Shown here one piece after another: positions 26,890 through 39,219 of a DNA stretch of 64,000 nt. Numbering within the stretch: the first letter of the stretch is position 1; each line of letters opens with the position of its first letter. The DNA comes from Lachancea kluyveri NRRL Y-12651 (lineage: Eukaryota > Ascomycota > Saccharomycetes > Saccharomycetales > Saccharomycetaceae): NCBI GenBank assembly GCA_000149225.2, contig CM000693.1:496001-560000 (forward strand). The letters run 5' to 3'. The notes below the pieces were generated by a model that was given only the letters and a program-made list of their open reading frames with translations, was not told the origin of the DNA and ran no database searches. The translations under genes and the position numbers were made by a program.

Positions 26890-28395
26890 ATGCCTATAGT
26901 TTCCTTGCTAGATACGGAAACATCTGTGTTAAAGAGATTATCACTTAAGGTGGTATCTTTTTTCAAAAAATTCGCTAATGCGGTGATAATCGCGCATCCT
27001 GAAGAACCACAAGAACAAACTCACAAAAAAGAATCAACGACAAGACAAAATCCATCTTTGTTCCCCTCAAGAAACAATGTCGACAACTCTCTATCTCTGA
27101 ATTCTACGGTGGTACCATGTTCTATGGACATTTCTACTTTGCAAAGTCCTATGTCCTTAACAAGAACACCTGAAGGTGCTATGGAATGGAGGCTAAATGA
27201 CCCTGCCAGTATTATGCCTGGGAATGCTCTTCCAATTTCACCATCAAGTGGGTCAGAATCTAAGCACGACTCTCAGAACCCCAAAGATGGTGAAGAAATC
27301 GACGACGAAGAACAAAGAGGAAAGTACGTCTGCCATTATTGTGATGCGGAGTTCCGTATCAGGGGTTATTTGACTCGTCACATAAAAAAACATGCTGTTG
27401 AAAAGGCTTACCATTGCCCCTTCTTCAATAGTAAACTACCACCAGAATCACGTTGTCATACTACCGGTGGCTTCTCTAGGAGAGACACATACAAGACTCA
27501 TTTGAAGAGTAGGCATTTCATATACCCAAAGGGTATAAAAACCCAAGAGCGTAACAAATCTTCTGGGAACTGCTCTCATTGTGGAGAATGGTTTGAAAAC
27601 ACCGAAAAGTGGATTGAAAATCACATCGAAACCGGCGATTGCACGGGCCTTCCTGAGGGTTTTGTTGGACGTGTTAAAAATTCTAGGAAGTCAGGAAAGT
27701 TGAAGATGATCAAGACATCGACTGGCCACTCCAGATTTATATCCACTGCTCAGAGTGTCATTGAACCAAATGTTTTACTTAATAAGGATGCTATCGAGGC
27801 TATGGCCATAGTGGTTAACGAAACTCGCTCTCATGGAAACGTGCAACCTGCAATCACCAAGATGGGTGACAACAGATTGATGCTGCGCTCTGAAAACTTT
27901 AAGGGTGCTCCAAAACCTAAGAAAAATAAACTCAAGAAAATTCAAATGAAAAAATCTCCAGGGGAGGAATGCTTGGCATCAACAGTATCTTCTCACGACA
28001 GCTTCCTAAGCCCAATGGACGAAACTCCACTGGACGAAATATGTCTATCCATGGATTTGTCCCCTGTGGAAGATGGTGCGCTAGAACCTGTAAATACTGG
28101 CTCTTCAGTATCTTCTCATGAAATTTGTAAGAAAACTGATGTTTTGTCGTTTCCCGTCGCTGCCGTCAAAATTCCACCCATCGACTTTAATGACCCATGT
28201 AACGTGCCGCTTGATATGGAGCAGTGCTCTATGTATCCTTTGATCGAAGAGCAATTTTATAAACCTATTGAGAAGCCTCATATTAATGAAACCTTGGATA
28301 GGCAAATGGATCCAGTGCTGGTGAGTGAGAGGCAAATGCGGGAAACACAGCAATACCTGAATTTTTATAACTCTACATTTCACAGCAATCTGTGA
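26890..28395 (+). CDS. STP1: Amino-acid-sensing (SPS pathway) transcription factor Stp1
   Basis: Latent factor kept in the cytoplasm until the Ssy5 protease removes its N-terminal part on external amino-acid signalling; it then activates permease genes. The ATG at 26890 is chosen because MPIVSLLD...VSFFKKFANAVIIA aligns with the regulatory N terminus of yeast Stp1; an upstream in-frame ATG at 26842 would add 16 residues. The product is 501 residues. Three zinc fingers follow: CHYCDAEFRIRGYLTRHIKK (about 146-166), a divergent one starting YHCPFF, and CSHCGEWFENTEKWIENH (about 227-250). The sequence TSTGHSRFISTAQSVIEPN and the C terminus MRETQQYLNFYNSTF are family hallmarks. The N-terminal processing region is retained, which argues for intact signalling. 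Confidence 0.95.
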   Translation: MPIVSLLDTETSVLKRLSLKVVSFFKKFANAVIIAHPEEPQEQTHKKESTTRQNPSLFPSRNNVDNSLSLNSTVVPCSMDISTLQSPMSLTRTPEGAMEWRLNDPASIMPGNALPISPSSGSESKHDSQNPKDGEEIDDEEQRGKYVCHYCDAEFRIRGYLTRHIKKHAVEKAYHCPFFNSKLPPESRCHTTGGFSRRDTYKTHLKSRHFIYPKGIKTQERNKSSGNCSHCGEWFENTEKWIENHIETGDCTGLPEGFVGRVKNSRKSGKLKMIKTSTGHSRFISTAQSVIEPNVLLNKDAIEAMAIVVNETRSHGNVQPAITKMGDNRLMLRSENFKGAPKPKKNKLKKIQMKKSPGEECLASTVSSHDSFLSPMDETPLDEICLSMDLSPVEDGALEPVNTGSSVSSHEICKKTDVLSFPVAAVKIPPIDFNDPCNVPLDMEQCSMYPLIEEQFYKPIEKPHINETLDRQMDPVLVSERQMRETQQYLNFYNSTFHSNL

Positions 28396-29067
28396 TCGTG
28401 GGTCGATGCAAGTCCCAGTGTGCTAAACGGTTTTATTTTTTGCTCATTTTGCATCATCAAGGTTTTTTTTCTTCTGTGGTGGGACCTCTTTTTTTAACGA
28501 AACGGTTTTCGGTGGTACTTTTTTTCTTTTGCTTTTCTTTTGTTTTTGTATAATGATATGTAATAAGAGATTTGTTTATATACTTTGTTTTTTTATCACA
28601 TTTAATGAATTATTGAGCTATGTCAGTAGTATAGCTGCTTGGTTCTGTTGTGCTAACCAGTATTGATCACTATCTTTCAAAGAAAAGATGAATTAACACC
28701 GGGTACAAACCAATATTGAGTTGTCGATAGCTAACACCAAATGGTAAGTACGGACAATCTAAATTACTGAGCAAGGCCTTTGGAGGTGCTTAAATAAAGT
28801 CCTTTATTACTACTGTTGTTTCTTTTGGCCATCGTACATGGTGATACATTGGTTTCTTTTTAATTAATCTATGGGGGATGGCTTCCTGTAAACAACAATC
28901 CATCGCAGAGATAGCAAAGAGTAAACACCAAGAGTGAGTTTCCAATTGTAACAGTATTTCCAGATACGAGAGAGAACCTAAAATTATTGAAGAAATCGTT
29001 TATTTCCATAGAAACCTCCAGGAACATCACGCTTTTACATAATAATTTCGTGCTTTTTTAATACACA
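28396..29067. other. Intergenic, STP1 to SPP41
   Basis: T-rich STP1 3' flank then SPP41 promoter. No ORF or RNA gene seen. Confidence 0.5.
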
Positions 29068-32000
29068 ATGTCTTCAGACCATAGCACAGATGACTTAAAC
29101 CTCAATGAACTAGTGGGTAACCTACTAGCGGCTCATAATGAGGAACTTGAACATGCAGATATACCTATACCTAATAGCGAGCAACATTCTGAAGAACTAC
29201 CTCCTCAAGAAGAACATGATAACCAAGTAGGTGGCACGTCCAGCCATAATGACAACGAACACACTGCAGACATGGACTTCGGAGATGAAGACTTGGCTGC
29301 TGTTGTAGCAGATGCTATAGAGGGCATCGACTATAGTAACCGTGAAAGACTAAACGAGCAACCACAAATCGATGAATCAAGTCATGAACAGCCACAAGGA
29401 GGAAACAAAGAGGATTACCAAGATGGTGTGTCTCATACTACCCAGAGTAAGGAAGAGGAATGGGCACAAATTTTACAACAAGGTATACTCGCGGTAGATC
29501 AAGAGGCTCAAGGTAACACACAACAGATACAGGAAGAACATCTGGATCAGGACGATGAACACTTGAGAAGAGCTATTCTTGATTCTTTACACCAGCTTGA
29601 CCAAGAGGAAACTCATCAAGATCAACAGGAGCATAAAAGCACTCAAAGCAAAGATAAAAAACAGTCTAAAAAATCATCAAAGAAGAAATCCCAGAAGAAA
29701 GAACTTCAGAAAAAATCAAAAAAGTCCTCTTCCAAAAAGGATAAATCACACCAGAAACAACGACACTCCCAACAGGGTGCAGATGATGATATACTAAATT
29801 TTGAAGATGTCATCAAGGGCTTTATGGAACAAAGTGGCGACAACGCTGTGGACATGAACAATACGACGACTTCTCACCAAACAAATAGCTTTACAAACCA
29901 AGATATGGGAGATATGGAAGCACAAGCTTTGGTGGAAGCAACGCTCAGAGCTTTTGAAAGCGAACTCATGGGCAGTGAACCAACCAGTAAGAAGTCTTCT
30001 TCTAAAAAGAAGTCATCAACGATTGGTAAATCAAAGAAAAAAGCTACCTCCGAAAAGAAGGCTGCACAGGCAAAGGTCAAATCAGCAAAGACCACCACTT
30101 CTACGACGTCTAAAGCTAAGAGTAAATCAAGCGATTCCCCAAAGAAGAAAAAAAAATCTGCGAAAAAGCAGGAACAACAGTCAGATGCTTACATTGAAGA
30201 TGACTTTTCTAAAGCCTTGGCAGAAATGGTTAACCAAGTAGTCAATACATCTTTAACGGACCCACATGATCCCATTTTAAGCTCGTCAACGCAGCAGCAA
30301 GAGCAACATCAATCACATTCGGAACCACATCAACTACAATTACAACAGCAACCTCTTCCGAATTCTTTGTCGCAAGGTTCTTCAGATTCTCCAAACACAG
30401 ACATGGGCTTTGATTTGAACCAGATTATGCAAAATGCTATGGCTATGGCTTTTCAAGATCAGATGCAGGATCAACTTGATCCTTCTGTCGTGGAAGATTT
30501 TAACAGAGAGTTGGGTATGAATGTCTCCGACCTTCTGGATAGTGCTACTGATACATCCAGAAAGAAGAAGCAACATGCAACAAAGAAAAAATCTGCTGAT
30601 AAAGTTACCGCTGTAAAAACAAAGAAGAGTAACAAAAAGGCGAAGGAACAAGAGCCAAAAAGGAAATCTGAGATTATTCCTGTTTCAGTATCAAACGAAA
30701 AAGAGTTGGTCCAACCTTCACTAGTCATTCCAACCTCCAAAAAATTGGCCAAAGTAGCTCCAAGACCCAAAAAACCAATCAAACCACAACCTTCTCCCGA
30801 GGAGGTTTTAAAAAGGAAATATGCTACGGTAGCAAGTGCAGCGGCTTCTGAAGCCAGAAAAATAATTGCTAAAAAAAACAAAGAGGAAAGGTTAAAGTTG
30901 AAGGAGCAACGTCAGCATGCTCGCGAAACCAGTAGACGTAAGAAGGAAGAAGAGAGGAAAAGACAAGAAGCAGAAAGAAAGGAGTTGGAGGAAATTGTTG
31001 CCAAGGGCCCTCCATACCCACCCGATTTGAAGGTAACCAAAAGTGGTAAGCCTAAAAAACCTTACAGGAGGTACACTCAGGAGGAGATGGCCAGGAGAGC
31101 ATCCATGCCAGCGGAGGAATTAGGAAAACCTAAGAAGGTGAAAAAGGAAAGGAAAAAGAAAGAGAAAAAACTAAAGAGAATTCCGCTGGCCACACTGAAA
31201 AAGATCCCACTATTCAACTTTTCCAAGAAAAGCGTACCATTTGATGTTAGAAACAAATTGAACGACATCGATGGTACTATTGCTAAAATTCCTCTAAAAT
31301 CTGCCAGAGCAGCTTTTGATGGGGACAAGTCTTCCTCTTCTAGTACTCCTATTCCAATACCCAAATCTGCTAATGATGAGAAAAGGAAAAAGAGATCTAG
31401 AGAGAAAAAGTTGAAAAAGGCCTCCGAATTTGATCCCAACAAAAAGACAGTGATCCATAGGGAGAAAATTCCATTTCATCCACCGTGGACTCTACCTAGT
31501 TATCCACCATTAGCTCTTCCTGTCGCAAGAAGAAGGAAGAAAGAAAAGAAACTTGAAGACTCCAGAAAGAGGTCTAAGAACTACAGAATTTCAAAGAAGA
31601 AGAGCCAACCTTTGACATTAAATGCTGGCAATCGGATTATATCTGCATCCTTGTTTCCTATTATAAATACGCTAAAGGCAGCTGCCAGGGCTAGAGCAGC
31701 TGTTACAGGCGCGTCACCAGAAGAGTCTAATAGGCAGCTTAGTGCTATTATTCAACAAGCTAGGCTGACTATTGCTCAAACACTGGCTGTTGCCAGAGGT
31801 CAATCCGGAAGAGATTACTCCTCCATCAGGACGCAGGATGATATTAGAAAACTGCAACAGAAAGATAATAATGCCAAGAGGATTCCCATATTTAGTTTGG
31901 CTAAAATTAAAGGTGTGAATACGAATGATAATGCTTCTTCCGTACCTAAAAAGCAGCATGACAGTGACGGTAAATCTTCTACGCTGCCCGCAAAAAGACT

Positions 32001-34008
32001 AGCCAGCTCTGCACATTCTTCAGCTCAAGTTCACAATATGAAGCTAATGCCTACTATAAAACTCCAAGATTCCGTTGATGAGACTTTCGTACCTGCAGCT
32101 GTCACCAAAATTCCTATTGCAGAAATTGCTCCAGTCGAGTTTAAGGTGGATAGTACTCAGGAAGAAAACAAAGGAAAAAAAGAAGGTGAAAAATCCAATG
32201 TTCCAAGTGACGAGCGTACCTCTACAATTCTACCATCTGCTATTAAAGACTCCCCTGAATCGCATGCTGCAATTGCTCAAATTGTGACCAAGGTTCCCCT
32301 TTCTGATCCTGCACCTGTGAAGGTGCCGCTGGATGAAAAAACAGTCTCTTTTAAAAGCCAAGTTAAAAAGGAAAAAGAAGACACAGTGCCCAACAATAGT
32401 AATAACGCACTCTCAGATAGTTATCAAATAGAGAATACTAGCGCTGCTGTGAAAAATGTACAACAACATGAGAAGGAATATGAGGGTTTGCGAGTAGGGC
32501 TAGATGGTGGGGAGAAGAACATTGGTAACGAGGGAAATAAAGGTAAGGAAACTTTTGGCTTAGAAAAGGTTACCGAAAAGACAAAGGGTGGAGAAATTTC
32601 TGCTCTATCAGAACCCACGAAGCCTTCCGCTGATAGTGCGGGTGGCCCCCAAGTACAAAGCATTGTCGAGAATTTAGTAAAACACCAGTTACTACAGTCA
32701 CACGGTGGTAATGCAGAACTACCTTCTAACTTGAGCAGTATAATTTCAGATACTATTAGCACTTTGATCCCAAATCTGGAGCTTGATGGGGACGTTAAGC
32801 CATTAATGAAAAGAAAGTACACAAAAAAAAAACAGCAGGTATTAAATCTGGATGGATTGGTTCCTCCAGGAACTCATATGATGAAACTAGAGCCTAAGGA
32901 ACCAAGTGAACTTTTAAAAGAAGCCACTCCTCTGAACCAATCAAGCTCTGAGGCTTCAAAAGATAGGTCAAACCTACCGGATAGATCCAATAAACCAGCC
33001 CCGCCTAGAATGGACAAGCGCAGAAGATCTACAATCGATTCGCAACCAGTCTTTAATTTCAATATTCCTTCGAAAGATGCCAACGGAAACCCCTTGCGTT
33101 CTATGTCTATTATGAGGCGTGTTAAAAAGCACCTAACTTCAGATGATTTCAATAAGTTGAGAAAGGATGTTAATAACGAGCGTAAAAGAAAATGGAGAGA
33201 GGCTAATGAGAAGAAAAACAAAGATAATGATTTGCGTGCTAGATTAAAAAAGCGTGCTACTATATTATACGGTGAGTCTGAATCCTCAGAAAAACAAAAG
33301 TGGTTTGAAGAAGAATATGCTAGAAGAAAAGTTAAGTTGGAAGACTCTTTATCTGAGACGACTCCAAACAAAACTAGCGACGAGCCTACGACTAACATTA
33401 CCGATGTCGAGGTTTTAAACATGATTGCTATTTCTTTAGGCAAAATTGAAATCGCTCGAGCAATCGAAAAAGAAATCATAGACGAAGCCAGTGGCCTGAA
33501 ACCGGAAAAGAAAACCACCAGAAAGAGGAAAGACACGAGTATGCCCAACACGCGCTCTGGCACGCCACTCCAAAACAGCACTCCCGAACGCAGTGTCTCA
33601 CTTCTGGAAAAGGACAACGAGGGCATGCCTACAGCAAACACACTTGTTGCTGAGAACAGAGATCACAAGCCCAAGCCAGACCTCGTAATCAAACCATCTG
33701 ACCATTTGACTATAAGTTCTATAGACCCCGAGTTACTCGGATCATTAAAAAGGTTAAGGGAGCACAGCGATGGTTCTCAAGAGCCTGTGCTCAAGAAGCA
33801 AAGTGTAAATGATCCCACCGAAGGCATTAATCCCGTTTCTCCAGCACCATCAAAAGGCACCATTGGTTCAAAGCCACTTCTTTCCGGAACCGAAAGAACT
33901 GAACAAAATGAAGATATTTCTGAAAAAACCATTTTGCCTGTTAAGAAGACCGTATCGACCATATTCAAGAGACCAAATTACATTGGCACCTGGAGCAAAA
34001 AGAAATAA
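29068..34008 (+). CDS. SPP41: Spp41, large lysine-rich nuclear protein (negative regulator of PRP3/PRP4)
   Basis: Encodes 1646 residues, somewhat longer than S. cerevisiae Spp41 (about 1435). Spp41 was found as a suppressor affecting expression of the splicing factors Prp3 and Prp4; its molecular role is unclear. The start resembles Spp41 (LNELVGNLLAAHNEELE). Three similar short acidic helices recur in the first 500 residues (DLAAVVADAIEG, LRRAILDSLHQL, AEMVNQVVNTSL), separated by lysine/serine blocks. A charged coiled coil follows (about 600-650), then a region with at least eight K-[IV]-P-[LIF] motifs (about 705-1095). A second coiled coil with KRKWREANEKK lies near 1370. Position between STP1 and the RMT2 region agrees with YDR464W. 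Confidence 0.88.
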   Translation: MSSDHSTDDLNLNELVGNLLAAHNEELEHADIPIPNSEQHSEELPPQEEHDNQVGGTSSHNDNEHTADMDFGDEDLAAVVADAIEGIDYSNRERLNEQPQIDESSHEQPQGGNKEDYQDGVSHTTQSKEEEWAQILQQGILAVDQEAQGNTQQIQEEHLDQDDEHLRRAILDSLHQLDQEETHQDQQEHKSTQSKDKKQSKKSSKKKSQKKELQKKSKKSSSKKDKSHQKQRHSQQGADDDILNFEDVIKGFMEQSGDNAVDMNNTTTSHQTNSFTNQDMGDMEAQALVEATLRAFESELMGSEPTSKKSSSKKKSSTIGKSKKKATSEKKAAQAKVKSAKTTTSTTSKAKSKSSDSPKKKKKSAKKQEQQSDAYIEDDFSKALAEMVNQVVNTSLTDPHDPILSSSTQQQEQHQSHSEPHQLQLQQQPLPNSLSQGSSDSPNTDMGFDLNQIMQNAMAMAFQDQMQDQLDPSVVEDFNRELGMNVSDLLDSATDTSRKKKQHATKKKSADKVTAVKTKKSNKKAKEQEPKRKSEIIPVSVSNEKELVQPSLVIPTSKKLAKVAPRPKKPIKPQPSPEEVLKRKYATVASAAASEARKIIAKKNKEERLKLKEQRQHARETSRRKKEEERKRQEAERKELEEIVAKGPPYPPDLKVTKSGKPKKPYRRYTQEEMARRASMPAEELGKPKKVKKERKKKEKKLKRIPLATLKKIPLFNFSKKSVPFDVRNKLNDIDGTIAKIPLKSARAAFDGDKSSSSSTPIPIPKSANDEKRKKRSREKKLKKASEFDPNKKTVIHREKIPFHPPWTLPSYPPLALPVARRRKKEKKLEDSRKRSKNYRISKKKSQPLTLNAGNRIISASLFPIINTLKAAARARAAVTGASPEESNRQLSAIIQQARLTIAQTLAVARGQSGRDYSSIRTQDDIRKLQQKDNNAKRIPIFSLAKIKGVNTNDNASSVPKKQHDSDGKSSTLPAKRLASSAHSSAQVHNMKLMPTIKLQDSVDETFVPAAVTKIPIAEIAPVEFKVDSTQEENKGKKEGEKSNVPSDERTSTILPSAIKDSPESHAAIAQIVTKVPLSDPAPVKVPLDEKTVSFKSQVKKEKEDTVPNNSNNALSDSYQIENTSAAVKNVQQHEKEYEGLRVGLDGGEKNIGNEGNKGKETFGLEKVTEKTKGGEISALSEPTKPSADSAGGPQVQSIVENLVKHQLLQSHGGNAELPSNLSSIISDTISTLIPNLELDGDVKPLMKRKYTKKKQQVLNLDGLVPPGTHMMKLEPKEPSELLKEATPLNQSSSEASKDRSNLPDRSNKPAPPRMDKRRRSTIDSQPVFNFNIPSKDANGNPLRSMSIMRRVKKHLTSDDFNKLRKDVNNERKRKWREANEKKNKDNDLRARLKKRATILYGESESSEKQKWFEEEYARRKVKLEDSLSETTPNKTSDEPTTNITDVEVLNMIAISLGKIEIARAIEKEIIDEASGLKPEKKTTRKRKDTSMPNTRSGTPLQNSTPERSVSLLEKDNEGMPTANTLVAENRDHKPKPDLVIKPSDHLTISSIDPELLGSLKRLREHSDGSQEPVLKKQSVNDPTEGINPVSPAPSKGTIGSKPLLSGTERTEQNEDISEKTILPVKKTVSTIFKRPNYIGTWSKKK

Positions 34009-34339
34009 GACCTAAATGCCAAAGTAAGTTTCTGTATTATACGTTACGTATATCTATATTGTAATACGGCACAAAGATACCCGGACTTCAAGCGAAAGAA
34101 GCGACAAACAGATATATACTCTAGATTCAAGATTGCACCTTGGGTGCATATAGTTCAGGATAAATATTTATAATTTAGAAATATACATATATATTTAGTT
34201 ATATTGTTCAAATACATTAAAGAGCATAGCATAGGAGAAAAAAAAGCGTATAGCTTTCATAATCTCAAAAAGGAAAAAAAAAATGAGAGGAGGGGGAGGG
34301 AATGGGAATAAATAAGCACCAGCAGAAGGAGAGAAAAGT
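34009..34339. other. Intergenic between convergent SPP41 and ERG11
   Basis: AT-rich 3' flanks of both genes; nothing else seen. Confidence 0.5.
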
Positions 34340-36271
<1,932 letters not shown>

Positions 36272-37471
36272 CTATACGAAGGAGATCTCGGGGTGATAGT
36301 AGTGGTCGCAGTTGAAGTAGGAGCGTTTGACTTTTTCCCAGTTGGGCAGCGTTTCCAACGGCACGGTATTGTAAGTGCAGGCCATGCCGTAGTTGGCCAC
36401 GTCCAACTCGACGATCCTCCGGTACACGTCGTAGCAGATAGTTCTATCGGCACCAAGTCCGTTGAAGAATGAAAACACGCCTTCTGGCTTCAGCAGACCC
36501 ACGACCACGTCGTATAGGTCGAGCATGTCCTGGTAGTGTTCGCTAAATGTGTCGTAGTAGATGCCGTCGAAGAACACAGCTCCTTCGTCCAGGAGCCTGT
36601 TCAGCGAGTCTTGCCACCTGCCCTCTAGAACCACCACGTTGGGCTTGTCGTACCATCCGTCCTGCCTCATCCTGCTCAGAACGTCCGGGTGTGCTTCACA
36701 GATGTAGTGCTTTGCGGGGTGGGATTCTTGGATGAATGTGTCGATGATGCCCATGCCGAAGCCGATGTTCAGCACGAGGGCATCGGACTTGTTGGTTTTG
36801 AAAAGAGAGTCGCGGGCCAGTTTCATGATGTCGGTTTCCCAGTCCATCATGACGCCGTCCCTATTATCCTTGGTGACGAGGGCGTCGTCTGTGTATTCCA
36901 GTTTGGTGTTGAGGTATGTGGTCTGGTCCGCAGCAGTTGCGTCGGGGTCTTGTGCTTCTTCGGTTTCCAATTCTTGCTCCGCCGGGGACTGCGTTTCTTG
37001 GTCCACGACGATGTTCCCGTTTTCGTCAACCTCTAGGAATTCCACGTCCCCGCCATTTATCTTTCTCAGAAGCAATTCTGCACTGACACCGGCATCCACG
37101 ACTCTCTGGTACAAGGCGTTGTCCCTGCCGTAGCCTCTTTCTAGCAACAGGTCGCCAATGCTCTTTTGTTCGTAGTCGAGGAAGTTCCAGCCGGCACCAT
37201 ATTCGAACAATGTGTCGAACATCGAGAGGACAGCTTCGGTTTCCTCTTGGTTCAAAGCGTCGCTCCGAGGCAGAGACCTGGCTAAAATATGCAGAGGAGT
37301 GGTGTTGCTATCCTCGTCGGTGACCTCTTCGTCATTTTCGAATGCAGCGGCTTGTTCCAGGGTGTAAGTTGCTGGGATGCCACTGTGCAAATAATTCGTG
37401 AGTGCAGGAAGGTAGTAGTCCTTGGACACCGGACGTTGGGGAAGAGTTAGCAGCTGATGCAAGTTAGACAT
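36272..37471 (-). CDS. RMT2: Protein arginine N5 (delta) methyltransferase Rmt2
   Basis: Encodes 399 residues (S. cerevisiae 412). Rmt2 methylates the delta nitrogen of an arginine in ribosomal protein Rpl12 using S-adenosylmethionine. The N-terminal part (about 1-130) is ankyrin-like (NTTPLHILARSLP, LLLERGYGRDNALY). An acidic linker follows. The Rossmann methyltransferase domain starts near 195 with DWETDIMKLARDS and the SAM loop NIGFGMGIIDTFIQ. It continues through HYICEAHPDVL, VVVLEGRWQD and FDGIYYDTFSEHY, a hallmark of the guanidinoacetate-methyltransferase-like branch. The conserved end is KRSYFNCDHYYHPEISF. The gene looks noticeably more GC-rich than its neighbours. The position agrees with YDR465C after SPP41. 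Confidence 0.95.
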   Translation of the reverse strand: MSNLHQLLTLPQRPVSKDYYLPALTNYLHSGIPATYTLEQAAAFENDEEVTDEDSNTTPLHILARSLPRSDALNQEETEAVLSMFDTLFEYGAGWNFLDYEQKSIGDLLLERGYGRDNALYQRVVDAGVSAELLLRKINGGDVEFLEVDENGNIVVDQETQSPAEQELETEEAQDPDATAADQTTYLNTKLEYTDDALVTKDNRDGVMMDWETDIMKLARDSLFKTNKSDALVLNIGFGMGIIDTFIQESHPAKHYICEAHPDVLSRMRQDGWYDKPNVVVLEGRWQDSLNRLLDEGAVFFDGIYYDTFSEHYQDMLDLYDVVVGLLKPEGVFSFFNGLGADRTICYDVYRRIVELDVANYGMACTYNTVPLETLPNWEKVKRSYFNCDHYYHPEISFV

Positions 37472-37935
37472 GGCTACTTTTTGTGAAGGTGGGAAAGAGC
37501 AGGTTTTTTTTTTCTTTCTTTTAGGGTAAATAAAAAAAGACAGACAAGAAATGTATAATTAAAGAGTTGTGCCTCTCTTTCTTTCTCTCTCTTTCTGTCT
37601 CTCTTCTGTACTATCGATAAAATGACAGATTGAAGATTTCGATATTTCACGATGAGCAAAAAGACAGAAGAAATTTTCTTCATTCTTTTCTTTTTTTCTT
37701 TCCCTCCGGCCGTCACATAAGACGAAGAATGATTAGCAGGGATTTTATGAGAGTCAAAGAATAACACAGTTTGTAATCTGTAGAAGGTATAAATATTTCG
37801 AGGGATTGGTATGCCAATCTCTCCATAAGAATATATGTATATATATATGTATGTTGGTGTGGGTGCGCGTATTCTTTTTTCTTTTCTAAAGTTGAAAAAA
37901 AAAAGAGAGAGAAAAGAACCTGCCAATCAACGCAA
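37472..37935. other. RMT2 promoter / SOD2 3' flank
   Basis: Pyrimidine/purine-rich simple sequence (TTTCTTTC and CTCTCT runs near 37571-37605, TATA runs near 37835-37850). A 150-codon minus-strand ORF here (37474-37926) is low complexity and rejected. Confidence 0.5.
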
Positions 37936-38616
37936 TCAGGCAGCTTCGAATTTCCTGGCAGCTTCCTTCCAGTTGATCACGTTCCAGATGGCTTTGAAAT
38001 AGTCAACCTTCTTGTTTTGGTACTGCAAGTAGTAAGCGTGTTCCCAAGCGTCGATGGCAAGCAATGGTTTCAAAGAACCTGTGACGGTATCTTGGTTGTA
38101 GGTTTGAACGACTTCTAGCTGCCCGCCGTTTTCAAGGTTCTTCACAATGAAACACCAGCCAGAACCCTGGACACCGGCCAGCTTAGTGTTTGTAAGAGCA
38201 ATCAAGTTGTCCAAGGAGCCAAACTGCTTGTTGATTTGATCACCCAAAGCGCCAGTTGGAGGTTCACCGCCACCTTGGGAAGTTGGAGCCAAACTCTTCC
38301 AGAACAGGTTATGGTTGGTGAAACCACCGCCGTGGAATTTGATGTTCTGTTGCAAAGCAATCAACTTTGTAGCCACAGTGGGGTCGGAGGCCAGCTTCTG
38401 GTTCAACTCTTGGAATTGTTCGGTAGCAGCGTTTAAACCGTTGACGTAGGTTTGGTGATGCTTCGAGTAGTGCAACTCGTTGATTTGACCCGAGATGTGG
38501 GGTTCCAAGTCACCGAAGTCCCAGTCCAAGTCTGGCAAAGTGACCTTGGTTCTCTTAGTAATGAAAGAAGCAGCTGGAGCAGCAGTTCTACGCAGAGCAG
38601 TTCTAGCGGCGTACAT
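37936..38616 (-). CDS. SOD2: Mitochondrial manganese superoxide dismutase
   Basis: Encodes 226 residues (S. cerevisiae 233). Matrix enzyme that dismutates superoxide. A typical mitochondrial presequence (about 1-25; arginines, alanines, no acidic residues) precedes KVTLPDLDWDFGDLEPHISG. Predicted manganese ligands are His40 (LEPHIS), His102 (FTNHNLFW), Asp189 and His193 (DAWEHAYYLQY). The sequence GGGFTNH with Phe is as in yeast Sod2. Strong codon bias fits high expression. The upstream region has a CCAAT-type box and an AGGGG stress element. It corresponds to YHR008C, next to ERG11 in S. cerevisiae; here RMT2 is interleaved. Confidence 0.98.
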   Translation of the reverse strand: MYAARTALRRTAAPAASFITKRTKVTLPDLDWDFGDLEPHISGQINELHYSKHHQTYVNGLNAATEQFQELNQKLASDPTVATKLIALQQNIKFHGGGFTNHNLFWKSLAPTSQGGGEPPTGALGDQINKQFGSLDNLIALTNTKLAGVQGSGWCFIVKNLENGGQLEVVQTYNQDTVTGSLKPLLAIDAWEHAYYLQYQNKKVDYFKAIWNVINWKEAARKFEAA

Positions 38617-38688
38617 GATTGAATTTAAACGGGAAAAAAGTATCTGTTTTGCGTTTGCGGTACCTTAGGTTGGAATATGTCAGACACA

Positions 38689-38850
38689 GAAGGGGTGATG
38701 AGGGTAAAGCGAGCAAAGCGTAAAGAAGCGATAGCTTTTTATATGTGGTTTGGGTCATGTTGTGGCTCCCTTAAAAAAATAGAAAAAAAAAATGCAAATT
38801 CGGGACTTTTCGGTGGGAATATTCCAATGTGTTACGGGCATATGATTGGC
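38689..38850 (-). promoter_or_regulatory. SOD2 promoter elements: AGGGG stress element and CCAAT box
   Basis: AGGGG (38689-38693) is the Msn2/4 stress-element core. TGATTGGC (38843-38850) fits the HAP2/3/4/5 CCAAT consensus. They lie about 75 and 230 bp upstream of the SOD2 ATG. Both types of control are known for yeast SOD2; use here is inferred. Confidence 0.4.
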
Positions 38851-39219
38851 CAGTACAAGTTTCTACAGCAGAGACGTCAACATGTGTTTGTAAGTAGTGT
38901 TTAGTGAGCATTCGAAAGATGTAATTGAGGTGTTGCACAGTAGCACTTGTGCGGGTCTCCAGCGTTTAGTGTGTATGTGTATTCTGTGACTGTTTCTCGC
39001 GAGGACTCTTTGAAGGAGAAAATCCACGAAATGGAAGCACCAGGACCGAGGATCCGCGGTACAAATTTGAATCGTGTGAGAAGGACATCTGCTAATGTGT
39101 ATCCATACGCCAATCCATCGTACGCAGGGGGAATACACGGTATAAATCTCCTTATGCGTGAAATCTGCGACAAATGCCAGTTTTCCGGTCTTTCGTAGTT
39201 CCCGTACATCATGCTCGTG

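Noticed and set aside
32874-33641. 255-codon ORF on the minus strand
   Set aside because: It is antisense to SPP41, whose plus-strand frame is open over almost 5 kb with a recognisable protein; the minus ORF is a codon-usage shadow rich in Phe, Ser and Leu.
37474-37926. 150-codon minus-strand ORF between RMT2 and SOD2
   Set aside because: Low complexity (YIYIYIYS, KRDRKREKERE) arising from TA and CT repeats in the promoter and terminator region.
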